NCBI GenBank assembly: GCA_958510825.1
Contig: OY294048.1
Coordinates: 12,231,589-12,295,588, forward strand
Source of the DNA: Brachypterus glaber
Taxonomy: Eukaryota > Arthropoda > Insecta > Coleoptera > Kateretidae
Reading direction: 5' to 3'
Length of the DNA: 64,000 nt
Shown here: piece by piece, positions 23,366 through 35,134 of the stretch
Layout: each line of letters opens with the position of its first letter
Numbering within the stretch: position 1 is the stretch's first letter
Notes under the pieces: model-generated
Database searches by the model: none
What the model saw: only the letters and a program-made list of their open reading frames with translations
What the model was told of the DNA's origin: nothing
Position numbers and translations under genes: made by a program

Positions 23366-24146
23366 TTAGAGGAAGTAAGAATTTGTGCCACCAAAAATTT
23401 TACTTTTTAAAAGTCTATTACTCATTTAATATAGGTGTTTCGCTGAAAAATACTTTTTTGGTTGGTTGAATGAAGAAACACCTGCAGCATTATAATTTTA
23501 TTGGTGCTTTTTTATTCCCCATTCAATATATCTATCTTCGAAGAGCCGTAGCTCCCTTAGGGCTTACTTCCAGACCAACCTTTATATGAACTTTTTTTCA
23601 TATTTTTGGATGTGGAATTACCTCCTAAATTTTGGCATGTCAGTTACTGATCACCCTGTATAAATAAATTAAAAATTAGCTAATTTGCACTAAGTGTAAT
23701 TTTTATTTGGTTAGTGAAAAAGTTACAGAGCGTTAAAAATTTGCAAATGTTGAAAATTTGCAAATGTTAAAAATTTGCAAAAACTGCATTTTTTGCATAT
23801 GATGCCTATTTCATCAACTTTAACGCTATGTAACTTTTTTTCGGATTGTTTAAACAAAAAAAGTTATTTACATAAATTGTAGAGAATTTAATAACGAACA
23901 AACTTGCTTTTTTTTGGTGAGCGACGAGTCAAAGCCGATTTACAAGCAAAAACAAAAAAAAAATGCGTTTTTGCACATAACTGTGCAAAAAAAAATCGCA
24001 AATTTAGACAAGCTTTTCAATTGAACCCCTTTTAATTACAAAAAAAAAAAGTGTCATATCACCGCAAGGTCAAACTACCGTTCGACTGGGCTAAAAGTAC
24101 TGTACCCAGGATTGTACGGGCTGTGTCCAGCACTGGTTATAATCTG

Positions 24147-24345
24147 TTTTTTTCTACGACCGACGAGTAGCTAGTGCCTATTTTCTACCCGTTGCCTATG
24201 ACAATGGTTGGAAAGTGACAATCAGCTGATTTTACGTATCAGAAAATTAGTAAACGTCAAACACATAACCTCAAATTGACAAACTAATGTTAAGATAATT
24301 TTTGCGTTTTTTTGAGGTTTAGGTGCTAGGTCGTAGGAAAAATAG
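24147..24345. mobile_element. short TIR element, partner at 61930-62116
   Basis: TTTTTTTCTACGACC at the left and GGTCGTAGGAAAAA at the right, with GTGACAATCAGCTGATTTTA in both copies. A palindromic TAGTGCAC.. to GTGCACTA segment follows (to about 24450) and also follows the partner. Confidence 0.6.
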
Positions 24346-24630
24346 TATACGCACCTAGACGCAAACCATTTTAGTGCACATCGAGTGCTTTTTTTACTCG
24401 GCTGTGCACTCTTGTGCACTAAAAACTAGGTTCGCGTACTCGGTGCGTAATAAACTATTTTTCACTACTAGCTTTAGAACATACCATTATTTATCATGTT
24501 TCCAGACTGTGAAATCAATTTTTTCCACCTATAGCAATAATATATTTTTTTCTCCTAGTATGAGTAAATTTTATAAACAATTGATATCTGCACTTTATTT
24601 TCCTTGAACTGCAAAGACACGTGTACGTAC

Positions 24631-25299
24631 CATAGACAAGGAAAGACCTCCAAAGCCGTTGCGGTATACTGTGATAAATGTGCCTAGCGCATCTGAGATA
24701 AACTTGCACATGCGCACTACTATTGTTGTTTTTGACAAGTATTTTTAACCTTAGTTTTACGTGTCAAATAAAAATTGTAAAAAATTCAACAAAAAACAAC
24801 GTCGAAAAGTTTTTTTTTAATTATTTTATAAGAATTTTTCGAGGTGTGTTTGAATTTCGGGATTTTGTACATCTACTTTGAGTATACCAGGGATTGACCC
24901 TTTGCTCTTCATAAAACAACAATACAGGTCATGTTTAAACATATAAACAAATGCAGCAAAAAAACAATTAAAACACAGTAGAAGTATAAAAATGAACAGA
25001 AACAAACGACGATCTGACAGTACTGACAGTATAAACAAACTACTAATAATTCGTCACCCCAGTATTGTTTTGCCATATCTCTATTTTCGGACAATTTAAG
25101 ATTTTTACTGGGGGGTTTTGGAGATAAGACAAATGAATACTGGGGTGACGAATTGTTTTATGACCGACAGCATTTCACAGCTGATAGAGATGCGTACTGC
25201 GCAAGGTCATATATATTGCGTTACGTCATTTCGCTGCCCCGTTCTGTCACAAAATAATCTTGCGCAGGCTGGACTTTTAGTTCTCTTTTCTTCTCTATG
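24631..25299. mobile_element. non-autonomous hAT element, copy 1
   Basis: Ends are CATAGACAAGG and CTTCTCTATG, flanked by the 8-bp duplication GTACGTAC (24623-24630, 25300-25307). It is the same family as the element at 38610-39245. Both copies keep a minus-strand open frame ending CCFMKSKGSIPG, ILKV or VLKV, then NPEIQTHLEKFL. I do not recognise the product and the frame may be incidental. Confidence 0.85.
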
Positions 25300-25309
25300 G
25301 TACGTACAA

Positions 25310-26077
25310 TGACGTACGTCATTGCTTATAGTTTTTAATGGATAACATGCAACAATATTTTGCCAGGATAAAAAATGAGCATGGCAAATATTATAAATGA
25401 ATTAATTATAATAGAATATAACATATTATTCAAATAAACAACTTACCGAAGCCTTCACACATTTTAAAAAGTCATAATGCCACGCACTAGAACTGTCAAG
25501 TTACAATGAATAAATCAATTTATTCATTTGTTTTCAGAAATGGCGATTTCAAAGGCTACTACTTGTTTTTGCGCGGGTAATTAAGATCCATCAAACATTT
25601 TAGTTTATTATTGATAAAAAATGTTAATAAGAATAAATGCGGTAGTAGTGAAAACAATAATATATAAACCACGGTAGAGAAGACTGTTATAGCCTCGCAT
25701 TTATAAAAAATGTCTGCTCTACCTTGGTATATAATTACTATTATATTTAGTCTAAAACAAAGCCTGTATAATATATTATTATTATCATTAAATATATACG
25801 TATTTCTGAACTACCGTGGTTAACATAAAGCGGATTTTGATAAGTTTTCCAAAATCCAATAGGTATTGTTATATTTTATAGTTGGTAATATATAATAGTA
25901 TGGTACAGTAAGTACATTGATAAAAAGCTTTTTACGCATTGGGAAGTAAAGCGGATCTAACTGGGATTTATATGAATAAATCAAACGGTTAAATTTTGAT
26001 TTTAATTTTCAATATCACTAATAGCCAGGGCCCGGGAAAAAGGAAAAATTAATCGAAATGTAATATCATTTATTGGG
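25310..26077. other. no gene seen
   Basis: AT-rich. A hairpin using ACCACGGTAGAGAAGAC and GTCTGCTCTACCTTGGT (about 25668-25728) is the only structure. Confidence 0.45.
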
Positions 26078-26340
26078 AGATTAGCTCAGCGGTCTAAGGC
26101 ATCGATATAGCTTTGACACTGAACTAATGATCGTGAGTTCAAACCTCACTGGCGCCGATTGCCCTTTTCAGTTAATTCATAATTGAAATTTGGCGAAGGC
26201 GTACTCCCTAGATATATTGGTTCGAAAGTCAATTAAAGCCGGTGGTTCCCTCTACTACTAGCCCACCCAAGTCCTGGACTTAGGGGATGCTTAATTAAGT
26301 AGAATAGTACGAGGTTAACATAAACATAAACATAAACATA
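26078..26340 (+). mobile_element. tRNA-derived SINE, copy 3
   Basis: Head TGGGAGATTAGCTCAGCGG, box B-like GTGAGTTCAAACCTCAC, TGGCGCCGATTGCCC, the same body, and a tail of ACATAA repeats. The head resembles a tRNA but the anticodon arm is not intact. Confidence 0.85.
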
Positions 26341-27313
26341 ATATTTACTGGACTTTTTAACGAACCAAATTTCTTTTAATAAAATATACGCCCATGTGTT
26401 GTTTCCCCACAAATTATTATTCGTTGTTATGAGGATCACTTCATCCCTCGGCAGCCTTTGTCGTCTTATGCAATACATTTCTTGACCTATTAGATCAAAA
26501 CGAATCTAATAGTTTTTGCACATGTGCAATTATCACTTGGTTACTCTGGAAACAAGAAACTGACAGTTACTGAAATATTAATAAATATTATATTTTTGCA
26601 AAATGTGTTTTTAATTTGTGAAGCTTACCTTTAGTTGATTTATTTTTATTGATAAGCAATATAAATGCTTATTTTATTACCAAAACATCCTAGGTATAAA
26701 CCCTAATTAATTTCAGATAATATATTTTATGCACTTTCCATCTTAAAAGCTTTAAACCACTGATATTCATAAATTTTAATTTATTTAATTGAATCTTGGT
26801 ATTAAAAACAGACCACTAAAAACTAATTTAAACACTTGTTTATTAAAAATATATTTGCAGTAAAGAATTACGGAAATCAAAACATCAAATGACTGCGCTG
26901 GTACCAGTACAGAGTTGCCAAAGTTTATTAGAAACCGATAGGAAATTGTTTTTTTACGGGGAAACACCCGTTATTTTATTTCTTTTCAGTTGAAAACTAA
27001 ACTTTTTAAACAAAAACAGCAATGATCTTTATTTAAATGCTAATATATGTAATAGCACCTATTTTACTGGAATAATCTCAAGCATAAAATATCCCTCGAG
27101 CAAAGTTTAGACTTGGCAACATTCTCGAACAAGTTAACATCGTGGATTTAAAAAGCGCGGAAAATTTGAGATATACATTTTTAATTATGGTTGTTAACTA
27201 ATATTGTTGTTTAGTTCTTAAATTTTTAATTTAAATATAAAACAACATAAAACATTGTAAAATTATATACTTTCTTATTTTGTTTGTGAAATAGTCTTTT
27301 AAAATACCATTCG
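26341..27313. other. no gene seen
   Basis: AT-rich, nothing recognised. Short frames at 26233-26478 and 26785-26967 are incidental, the first partly reading the SINE. Confidence 0.45.
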
Positions 27314-27497
27314 TGCATGTTGAATTATACATAATTTTTTTACTGTATATAAAAAAATATTTTGCTTAAGGAAATTGTTTAAGTGCATTTTTCGTGTTAC
27401 AAAATTCCGACACCGCAGGTCGAGGAATTTTGACGAAAAATGCACGAAAAATATTTTTTTAATACAGTAAAAAAATTATCGATAATTCAACATGCAC
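27314..27497. repeat. hairpin
   Basis: GTGCATGTTGAATTATACAT and ATCGATAATTCAACATGCAC are inverses, with TTTTTTTACTGTAT and CGTGCATTTTTCGTC-type arms inside. Confidence 0.7.
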
Positions 27498-27977
27498 TTA
27501 TGATATTACTACGGAATATAATTTTTAATTTTCTTATTTTTTGCATTTTACGTAAATTTAACTGGCCCGCTTTGAACCTAAAAGATAACTCATGGACATT
27601 TTTATTTTGTTGCATTGAAAGATATTTTAACAGTCCTTTAAATAGAATCAATTAATCATCTGTTGGAAAAGATAACTAAAACCCTACTCTTATAACTTTT
27701 TGCAGCAAATTCATAACAAAATGTACTGCTATCTACTTCTATCTTTGTAAGGGTAGACCTTTTTGTACAGCTTTGCTTTCAAATGATAAAACTTATAACA
27801 ATTCGTGAAGCTTAAATATAATATACTAAAGTGCTTTGCATTTCATAGAATACTCTTCAAAGTGGATAATATATTGCGTTGTACTTTATTTCCTTTTAAT
27901 CTTTAGAAACAAAATCCTAAACAAAATAATACGGATTTTTTTTAAATGAAGGTGCTTTTGGGCTCCATAAAAATTAA

Positions 27978-28348
27978 ACACTTTCAGTACCAATGACACA
28001 CACCGTGTGCTATCGGAAGTTTTCGACAGGGGCCAATGTCACACGGTGTGTGTCACCAGTATACCTAACTACAACAGTTTAGTTGTGCATCGGCCGTTGT
28101 ACGTAGATGCTGCGTTCGCTCCTTACCGCTTAGATACATCCTAATATGTTGCCGCCTAGCCTTGGTTTGGAGTTCCGTGTTTTATGCTTTCGTACTAAGC
28201 TGAAAGGAGTTAAACATATATAGATAGGACCTTTCAGCTTAGGACGGTAGTATTTTGTCAAACCTTTCAGGACCGTCACGACCAAAAATACAGTTTACGT
28301 ACTCGGGCTCCGACGTGCACACCGGAAATATGGCCGGACCTGAAAGTG
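27978..28348. mobile_element. candidate piggyBac-like MITE
   Basis: ACACTTTCAG at the left and CTGAAAGTG at the right are flanked by TTAA (27974-27977, 28349-28352). The left side has one extra A. A TTAA target fits piggyBac. The interior is GC-richer with small hairpins such as the CACACCGTGTG pair near 28000-28055. Confidence 0.5.
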
Positions 28349-28558
28349 TTAAAAAAATCAACTATATAAAAATAACTTTTTGTTTTTGTATTGTCTCAGT
28401 TTATTAAATATAATCCTTGAACAAACTTTGAAATAAATTATTAACTAAGATTTTTGTTAAGCTCGCTTTTAGCTTTATCTTGAATCCAGCTGACCTGTGT
28501 TATTAAAATTTGCACTCTCTATGAAATTTTTATTTTTGTATTTTAGAGTTCTCATATA

Positions 28559-28929
28559 CTGTGCTGTCCAAAAGTCAACCACCCACCCCTCTTAACTTCT
28601 GAACCAGTTGAGATGTCGACTTTTTGTTGTAAAATTTTATTTATATCATATAAAACTGGTTTAAAAGTATAATTGACGTATTTGCATAAGATATAAACAA
28701 AGTTTTACAAAAAAAAATCTTAAAAAATCGTATGATGTATCACACGGCCCCTTTGCATTTAAAAAAAATACCCCCTTTGCCCCCTGACCACATTTTAAAA
28801 ACTACAAATATCGAGAATATGCGAAAAGATAGTTTAAGTTGTATTATTTAAGTGTTTCAAATTTAAAGTCCATATCTCAACTGGTTCAGAAGTTAGGAAG
28901 GATTGGTTTTTGACTTTTGGACCACACAG
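28559..28929. mobile_element. MITE, CAGTGCGGTCC family, internally deleted copy
   Basis: Starts CTGTGCTGTCCAAAAGTC and ends TTTTGGACCACACAG, TA on both sides. At 371 bp it is about half the length of the 13341 copy. Confidence 0.75.
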
Positions 28930-28935
28930 TATATG

Positions 28936-29068
28936 ATAACGATAGGCCAACTGTGGAATCAAATAAATATTACAGTTTATTACTATAATAAATATAATAT
29001 TTTTAGTAAATAATTAACTTTATAAACTGTACTATGTATTGAATTCCACAGTTGACTTAGAGTTATCA
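28936..29068. repeat. hairpin
   Basis: GCCAACTGTGGAATCAA and TTGAATTCCACAGTTGAC are inverses, with ATTACAGTTTAT and ATAAACTGTAC inside. It directly follows the MITE at 28559-28929. Confidence 0.65.
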
Positions 29069-29761
29069 AGTATACGGATAAGCGATCTATCTGGAGAACG
29101 GTTAATTGTATAAAATATTGCATTATACCAATTTGTAGAGAATTTTATGCTCTACAACTTTGCTAATAACTCAAAATTTCATTTGAAGCAACTAAAACAA
29201 GATAATTACAAAAAAACGGTTTTTGCGACCTTTGACCTTGAATATCTTGGGACGCGGACACAATATTCTATGAGACTTTTGAACTAACTTATAGCATGTT
29301 AAGATAAAGATTTATACAAGTTTATAGCTTGTTATCTTTCATTCTAAGGTTGAATCCCTATTTGACTGGACTATATGTAGAGCTATGAAGAGTATAAAAA
29401 GAGGCATCATAAACACAAGATAAAGGATAGCTTTAGTGACAAATTGAAAAAAATATACCAGCCGATATGAGTATGCTTATGGCACAAAAAATTGAATAAA
29501 TTTTGCGAGATATATAAAAATCCAGTGGCTAGTAAAAAAATACCTATATTAAAATTTGGTTTACTCATCTTATTTAAGGAGATCAAATAAAACATTTTTT
29601 TATCCGATAAAGCTTTCTCATTTACTTATTTTTAGATGATATTATTTATTTTGACTTATTATTAATATTATTGTCGTCACAGTTTTAGTATTAAATTTTA
29701 TAAGTGATTCTATAAATATGTATTATTTTTACACTTTAAAACGTCTTGCATTACGCAACTT
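29069..29761. other. no gene seen
   Basis: AT-rich. A phrase pairing AATTTGTAGAGAATTTTATG with GCTCTACAAC (about 29130-29160) suggests an old element, but no ends were found. Confidence 0.4.
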
Positions 29762-30435
29762 CAGAGTGATCAATAACTGGCATGCCAAAAATTAAGAGGT
29801 GATTCTGCATCCACAAATATCAAAAAAAGTTCCTATAAAGGTTGGTCCGCAAATGAGCCCTAGGGGAGATACGGTTCTTTAAAATTGTAATAAAAATAAG
29901 GTTTTTAATTAATAACTCTGGTACACTCTAACCTTGAGCGACGAGCTTTTGCATGTATACTAGTATTAATAAGGGTAATATGTTAATTTATTTTTTTGTA
30001 TTTATTCAGAGGCGTCCCTAGACGAAAAAATGTATTAGGCTTAACACATTTTTGCCTGAAACTTTTTTATGTGATTTTTTTTTTGGATTTTTTGTAAAAA
30101 ATTTGGATTCCTTGAGTAAAAATACATAAAAAATGTCATATAGTGTAACACTGTAGAAGCAATCGTTTTCAAAAAAAAATGCAATTAAGGGGAAGTAACA
30201 TTTTGGGCCACCAAAAACGTTACTATTACTATTACTATTACTCCTTTAATATAAAATTTGCCGCATTAAAATTTTATTGCTGCTTTTTTTTATTTCCCAT
30301 TCAATATGTCACCTTCGAAGGGCCGTAGCTCCCTTAGGGTTCATTTCCCGACCAGCCTTTAGAGAAACTTTTTTTCATATTTTTGGATATAGAATCCCCT
30401 CTTAAATTTAGGCATGGCATATACTGATCACCTTG
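29762..30435. mobile_element. CAGGGTG-family element
   Basis: Ends CAGAGTGATCAATAACTGGC and ATACTGATCACCTTG. Inner arms are AAAAAGTTCCTATAAAGGTT and GGAGATACGG with inverses near 30320-30375. It is about 674 bp. Confidence 0.75.
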
Positions 30436-30830
30436 TATAACCCGAAATTCTGATAATTAAACATATTAGGAAAAATTTACTAATTTGGATATTGTGATAC
30501 CCTTGGGGGGGAGGAAGTCAAAAGTTGCGAAAAATTGCGTTACGTAATTTATGAACAGCCCCTTACGTCACAGTAAATATTTATTTCATGCAGACCGTAA
30601 CTAACGGTATTTTAGCATTTAGTATTTTTAGCATTGATGTTAATTATAAAAATAACTTTAGCGACCCATCGGACAGCAGAGAAAATTAGAATAAAGGTCA
30701 ATTCTCAGTATGGATTTGAACCTTAGTCTCCGCGGTTTCAGGATTAGTGTAATTATATTAAATAACATGTTAATAAATTTACAGGGATAGAATATAAGAT
30801 TATATAAATTTATGAGTTGTATCATAGGTA

Positions 30831-32037
30831 GGGGAAGGGGCCCTAAGTTGACGAGCATAAACTTTGATGATAAAATAGTATAATCATTTTTTTATTTAGA
30901 ATGGTAATTTAATTAATAGTTTATCTAATTTATACATTTTGTTTTGTGTTATTTTTATTTTAATAATTAAAAAAAATGTAAAATTAGTCATTTTACCACC
31001 AGGAGAGGGTAAGTTGACGAAGGATAAAAATCTAAATAAAAACCTTTATTAAAAACAACAAAAAAATAATAATAAGAAAAATAGCTTTGGATAATGAAGG
31101 GTATTTTGATTTTCACAAAGATCACAAGTCCAAATCTTTATTTTGGCTTCTTTTGAACTCATTTCATTGCAGTAAGCATGGGCCCATAATTTGCAGCTAT
31201 AGTAGTTTTCGTAACGAGTAAGCGACTTTAGTCCTTAGTGCACGAGAACGACGCGAAGCAAAGTCAAAAAATCATTCGAGTCCACTAAGGACTTGTCACA
31301 AACGAGTTGCGAGCAAAATTTTTCGTTCGATCTACAGTCTAGACTGTATTTATATGTTAAAGAATTGCCCGTGTTTAATTTTAACATTTTTAAATTTTAT
31401 AAACGTGAAATTACTTTTGTCAAAATGAATGCTATGTATAATTGTTTGGATAAATGAGTGTGCATAGTTGTTATTTCATTCAAATATGCACTCTTGCTAT
31501 CCTAACTAGGAGTGAACATGCATTTTTCTTTATTTTGTGTACACTAGGTCGTACGAAAAAGCATTAATCCATACCTCATTATCTTTTCCAATATCCCCGC
31601 ATATTAGACAGTCTACATCGATATATGTATTATAGTATCGTCATCTTACCCTCTTTTGGTATTCAACATCTTATCTGCCTATATTGTTTAAATAATAATT
31701 ATTGTTAGAAAATCTTAATTTGAAACTTAATTTTAATTTAAGGTATTTAAAATAAAATAATGTTAACAGTGTATAGAGAAATTTCAGGCCAATACTCACC
31801 CTTAAAATTTTATTCACTCTAGTTGATACACTCGAAATTTTAACGAATCACTCATTTAAACAAAGATGGCTTCTACGTCGACCAACTTCGTTTTGGAAGG
31901 AATAACACTAGCGCTCTTATTTGGCGCTCTAGTCAGGTAGTTACCACAGACTGCAACTGTTGCTCCATCTGTTGACGGTCGCTTGTTATAAACGATTCGA
32001 CATCTTACCCAATTCGTCATCTTAGGGACACTTCCCC
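30831..32037. mobile_element. 1.2-kb TIR element with a decayed PHD-finger coding relic
   Basis: The ends GGGGAAGGGGCCCTAAG and GGGACACTTCCCC are followed by TTGACGA and TCGTCAT inverses, with TA on both sides. The inner pair GAGAGGGTAAGTTGACGA (31003) and TCGTCATCTTACCCTC (31640) repeats the same theme. It is probably a deleted member of a pogo/Tc1-like family. A short minus-strand coding relic lies at 31060-31200. Confidence 0.7.
31060..31200 (-). pseudogene. C-terminal PHD-like zinc finger relic of a transposase
   Basis: The minus strand reads SCKLWAHAYCNEMSSKEAK, then IKIWTCDLCENQNTLHYP, and soon runs to a stop. The C..WAH..C and W.C..C spacing is that of the end of a PHD finger, which many insect pogo-like transposases carry at the C-terminus. 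The finger's first cysteines and the catalytic domain are missing. It lies inside a TIR element, so it is transposon-derived and not a host gene. The family assignment is an inference. Confidence 0.6.
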
Positions 32038-32514
32038 TACATCTTTAATATACATATTATGTATATTACTTAACCTTTAAGTTTGAAATATAATTTAACT
32101 TTGTCATAGATAGCTGAAATTTCTATTAAAATTGCATGCATACAGAATGCAGTATACTAGTGCTGAAACTATAAAATAAGTTTAATATTGCGGCATGTGC
32201 TATAATACTTAAACTTTCTGTACTGTTAAAATAATATTTTCCAAACCAGCAAGCACATGCACTTAGTATAACTTATAAGTTATAATATTCCCATCCGCAA
32301 TGCACATGTGAAAATTTCGCGTTTATTTTTTATGGGGCATATTAAACACAAAAAAAAATAATCGTAGGTTAACACATTTGCTTAAAACTCTCCCCACCAC
32401 CTATCATGAAATTGGGAGTTGTAAATTTTATGGGTCAATAACATATATTCTTTTTTAGTAAAAAAGTGTGTAACATTCGTAAATGTTACACACTTCATTT
32501 GGCCTTGCCTCTAA

Positions 32515-32649
32515 GGCCCGGTTTATTAATGTGCAGTTAAAATTTTATCTAACAATTAATGTCTCAGTTAAGGACAAATTCTAGATTTTAATTGGAGTTG
32601 CCATGGCAATTATGTATCAGTTTTTAGCTGCACATTGATAAACCCAGCA
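32515..32649. mobile_element. small MITE, Harbinger-like
   Basis: 135 bp. The left end GGCCCGGTTTATTAATGTGC and right end GCACATTGATAAACCCAGCA are imperfect inverses, flanked by TAA. This resembles Harbinger-type ends. A separate 14-bp-stem hairpin (AAGTGTGTAACATT) lies just left at 32463-32494. Confidence 0.6.
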
Positions 32650-32699
32650 TAAGGACCGCTAGCCTGTTTATTTATTATTCAAGTAATATTACAATACAT

Positions 32700-32800
32700 A
32701 GACAACACACTATACAACCATGCTCTATGTGGGACTCGAACCCACAATCTTAGTGTTCGCAGTCGGATGCACTACCAACTGCGCCACCGAGATCGGTAGT
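32700..32800 (-). pseudogene. tRNA-like sequence, probably a SINE head
   Basis: On the minus strand TCGGTGGCGCAGTTGGTAG (box A-like) and GGGTTCGAGTCCCAC (perfect T arm) are clear. The anticodon stem and the acceptor stem do not pair, so this is not a working tRNA. The sequence that follows on the minus strand ends in an AATAAATAAA-type tail, which suggests a short SINE. Confidence 0.5.
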
Positions 32801-33374
32801 ACAACTTTTAAGTTGTAGTTTTGACAGTACTGGAAATTTCATGGATTAATAATATGAAAGTTGTATTTTTAGCAGTAGTGGAAACGTTTTTTTTTTTTTA
32901 GTATTCAACTTTTTTGTCGAGGGGATAAAAGTTGTAAACTAAAAAAAGTTGTGTTTCGACCTTCTCTGCCCCCCCCCACACTAAATTCTCTTCGCTACGG
33001 CAGTGACTGAACGTGTTAATACGTTCGCTGCCAGTCAGTATTATAATATTTTATTAATAATTATAAGAAAAATTGTAAGAAAAACTGAATCGAACAAATC
33101 CGTACCTCATTTCCAAAATGTTTTATTTTAAAACATGCCTAACTTTTCAAGTCAACAGAGCGTTAGGAGTCATAATATGTAGTAGGGGTTGAAAAGGTTT
33201 ATCCGCTTGTTGAGCTGGCCTAATTTTGAGTTACAAAAGTTTAGAACTTAACTAGGTACCAATATAAGACAATTGATTAACCAGGAAGATATTGAAATTT
33301 AAAAGAGATTTTATGAATAATAAATCAAGAGGTATTAGTTAGTAGGAAGCAGGAAAAGACCGCTCTCGATGAGT

Positions 33375-33861
33375 GAGCTTATACCAAGCTAAAGGAGCAA
33401 TGGAGGACGGTCGACGGTTGCCAGCAAGCTAAGGACTTCCTGGCTGGCCCAAGCAAATCAAAAACCGACTGGTTGCTGGAAAAAGGAAGAACTGCACTCA
33501 GACAACTTGGTCCTCAAGGGCCACTGCAAGCTCATGAAGAACCTGGCAACAAAGCGGATTCTAGAGAGTCCGCTATGCCCAGAGTGCGGAGAGGATGAAA
33601 CATCCTCTCATTACTTAGCCGAGTGTGTCAGATACGACAGGATCAGGTTGCAAGTCTTTGAACTCAAAGACTCAACCAAGTGGAACTAGGAGATCTCCCC
33701 TGGGCTAATATCCTAACCTTTATTAAAAGGACGGGTAGGTTAAAGGAGGACTAAAATTAGTAAATGGCTGTGATTGCCTGGAGTGACAAAAAGGGCCAGA
33801 AATGGCCTAGTTGTCCGGCTTTGGAAAACCCAAAAAAATTACTACTACTACTACTACTACT
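33375..33861 (+). pseudogene. 5'-truncated non-LTR retrotransposon (LINE) 3' end
   Basis: The plus strand encodes W..VDGCQQAKDFLAGPSKSK with LLEKGRTALRQL, then after a one-base frameshift near 33500 VLKGHCKLMKNLA and CPECGEDETSSHYLAEC. This is the C-terminal RNase H-like region and CCHC-type knuckle of Jockey/R1-like LINE proteins. The element ends in a run of ACT triplets (to 33861). Only the last part of ORF2 is present, as expected from incomplete reverse transcription. Confidence 0.8.
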
Positions 33862-34130
33862 AGTAGGACTAACTTTTAAAAAAAAATATAAACAAGTAAA
33901 AAAAATTACTAAGGAGAATAAAAAAATTGAGGACTAAAAGAGGAAAATCGCTAACTAAAAGAATCGTTGAACGTGGAAAACTAGATAAATACCAAAAGTA
34001 GAAGAAGAGGAAGAAGAAGGAGAAAATGACACAGAAGAATAAGAATAAGAAGAAGAAGACGAAGATAAAAAAAGAATAAAGGAAGAAATAAGAAATCTAT
34101 GTACACCCAAAAAGTTAGTAGAAATCTAAA
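33862..34130 (+). repeat. A-rich and GAA-rich low-complexity tract
   Basis: AGAAGAAGAGGAAGAAGAAG-type sequence dominates 34000-34090. No gene. Confidence 0.7.
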
Positions 34131-34135
34131 ATACA

Positions 34136-34730
34136 CTGCCAGTAAAAAAGCTTTCCCATTTTACCACCTGCGCGTAAAATAGATTTTTTATTATCAGATT
34201 CCAGCAACCTCAAAAACGTCAATATACCAATTTTCACAAAAATCACCCCCCACCCCTAAGGGGTGGGTTTCAAAAAATATATTTCAAGATTCATTTTTAT
34301 CAACTTCAAAAACCCCTACAAATTTTCACGAAAATTTGGAAAACATTTCAAAATATTTACCCCCTCACCCCATCGGGGGTGGAGTTAGAGAAATTTTATT
34401 ATCAGATTCAATTTCAGCAACCTTAAAAATCTCTATATAGCAATTTTAAATTTTTTCTAAAAAAAATGTATTTTTCCCCATTTGCCCCCTTTGCCGCAAG
34501 CCAATGTTTACCAAAAACAATCCCGAGCGAGAACTTTTGGTAACATACCTGTATGCCAAAATTCAAGTCTCTAGCTTAAATCTTTCTTAAGTTATCGTGC
34601 TTACAAGATTTCCCGGACAGACCGATCGACCGACAATTTTTTTTTTTGCTTGAAATTGATTTATATCGACATAAAACGTCATAAAACGCAAAAATTAGTC
34701 GAAATATTAAAAACCCATCGATATGTTTAT
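34136..34730 (+). repeat. same family, longest copy
   Basis: Contains three successive blocks of the form CAATTTTCAC..AAAATC, then a C-rich run and its G-rich inverse (CACCCCTAAGGGGTG, CCCCATCGGGGGTGG). It ends CCGGACAGACCGATCGACCG. A copy at 54880-55140 has the same order of phrases and GACAAACCGACAGACAG at its end. Confidence 0.6.
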
Positions 34731-35134
34731 TTGTACAAACAATAAACTAAATTTAAAGTTTTCCACTGTTTTATTGTCAATTCTCGCATTAAAACCGAAG
34801 GTAATAAATATAAATATAGTTAGAGCAGTAACAGCCTTTTATCTCGTTTGAATTGGGACCATAAAAAGAGAATGCGAGTGGGTTAATGGGTAAATCCATG
34901 GCCAGTCGCTTTAACTTAGTTAAGAGTTTGGATGGGAACGTCAATTTTATACACTTCTGCGATAAATAAAATTAAATCGACGGAACCGACATCCAAGTTT
35001 ATATACAAAATAAAACAATTTGATTTAAACATTAAATACAAACGATAAAAATAGTTTTAAGTTTAATTTGACTACATAACTATTTTAAATCAAGATGACT
35101 TTATCTTGATTTAAATTAAATATATATATATACA

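Larger units (their letters stand above)
20126..23658. mobile_element. CAGGGTG-family element enlarged by nested insertions
   Basis: Ends CAGGGTGATCAGTAACTGCC and GTTACTGATCACCCTG with TA on both sides. The 3.5 kb between them includes a second TIR element (20523-21352), a MITE end (22070-22200), a SINE (22201-22495) and a palindromic block (23013-23365). The original element was probably under 1 kb, like 29762-30435. Confidence 0.7.

Noticed and set aside
26080..26155. Possible tRNA gene
   Set aside because: Boxes A and B are present but the anticodon arm is broken and the sequence continues as a SINE.
32725..32800. Possible intact tRNA gene on the minus strand
   Set aside because: The T arm is good, but acceptor and anticodon stems do not pair.
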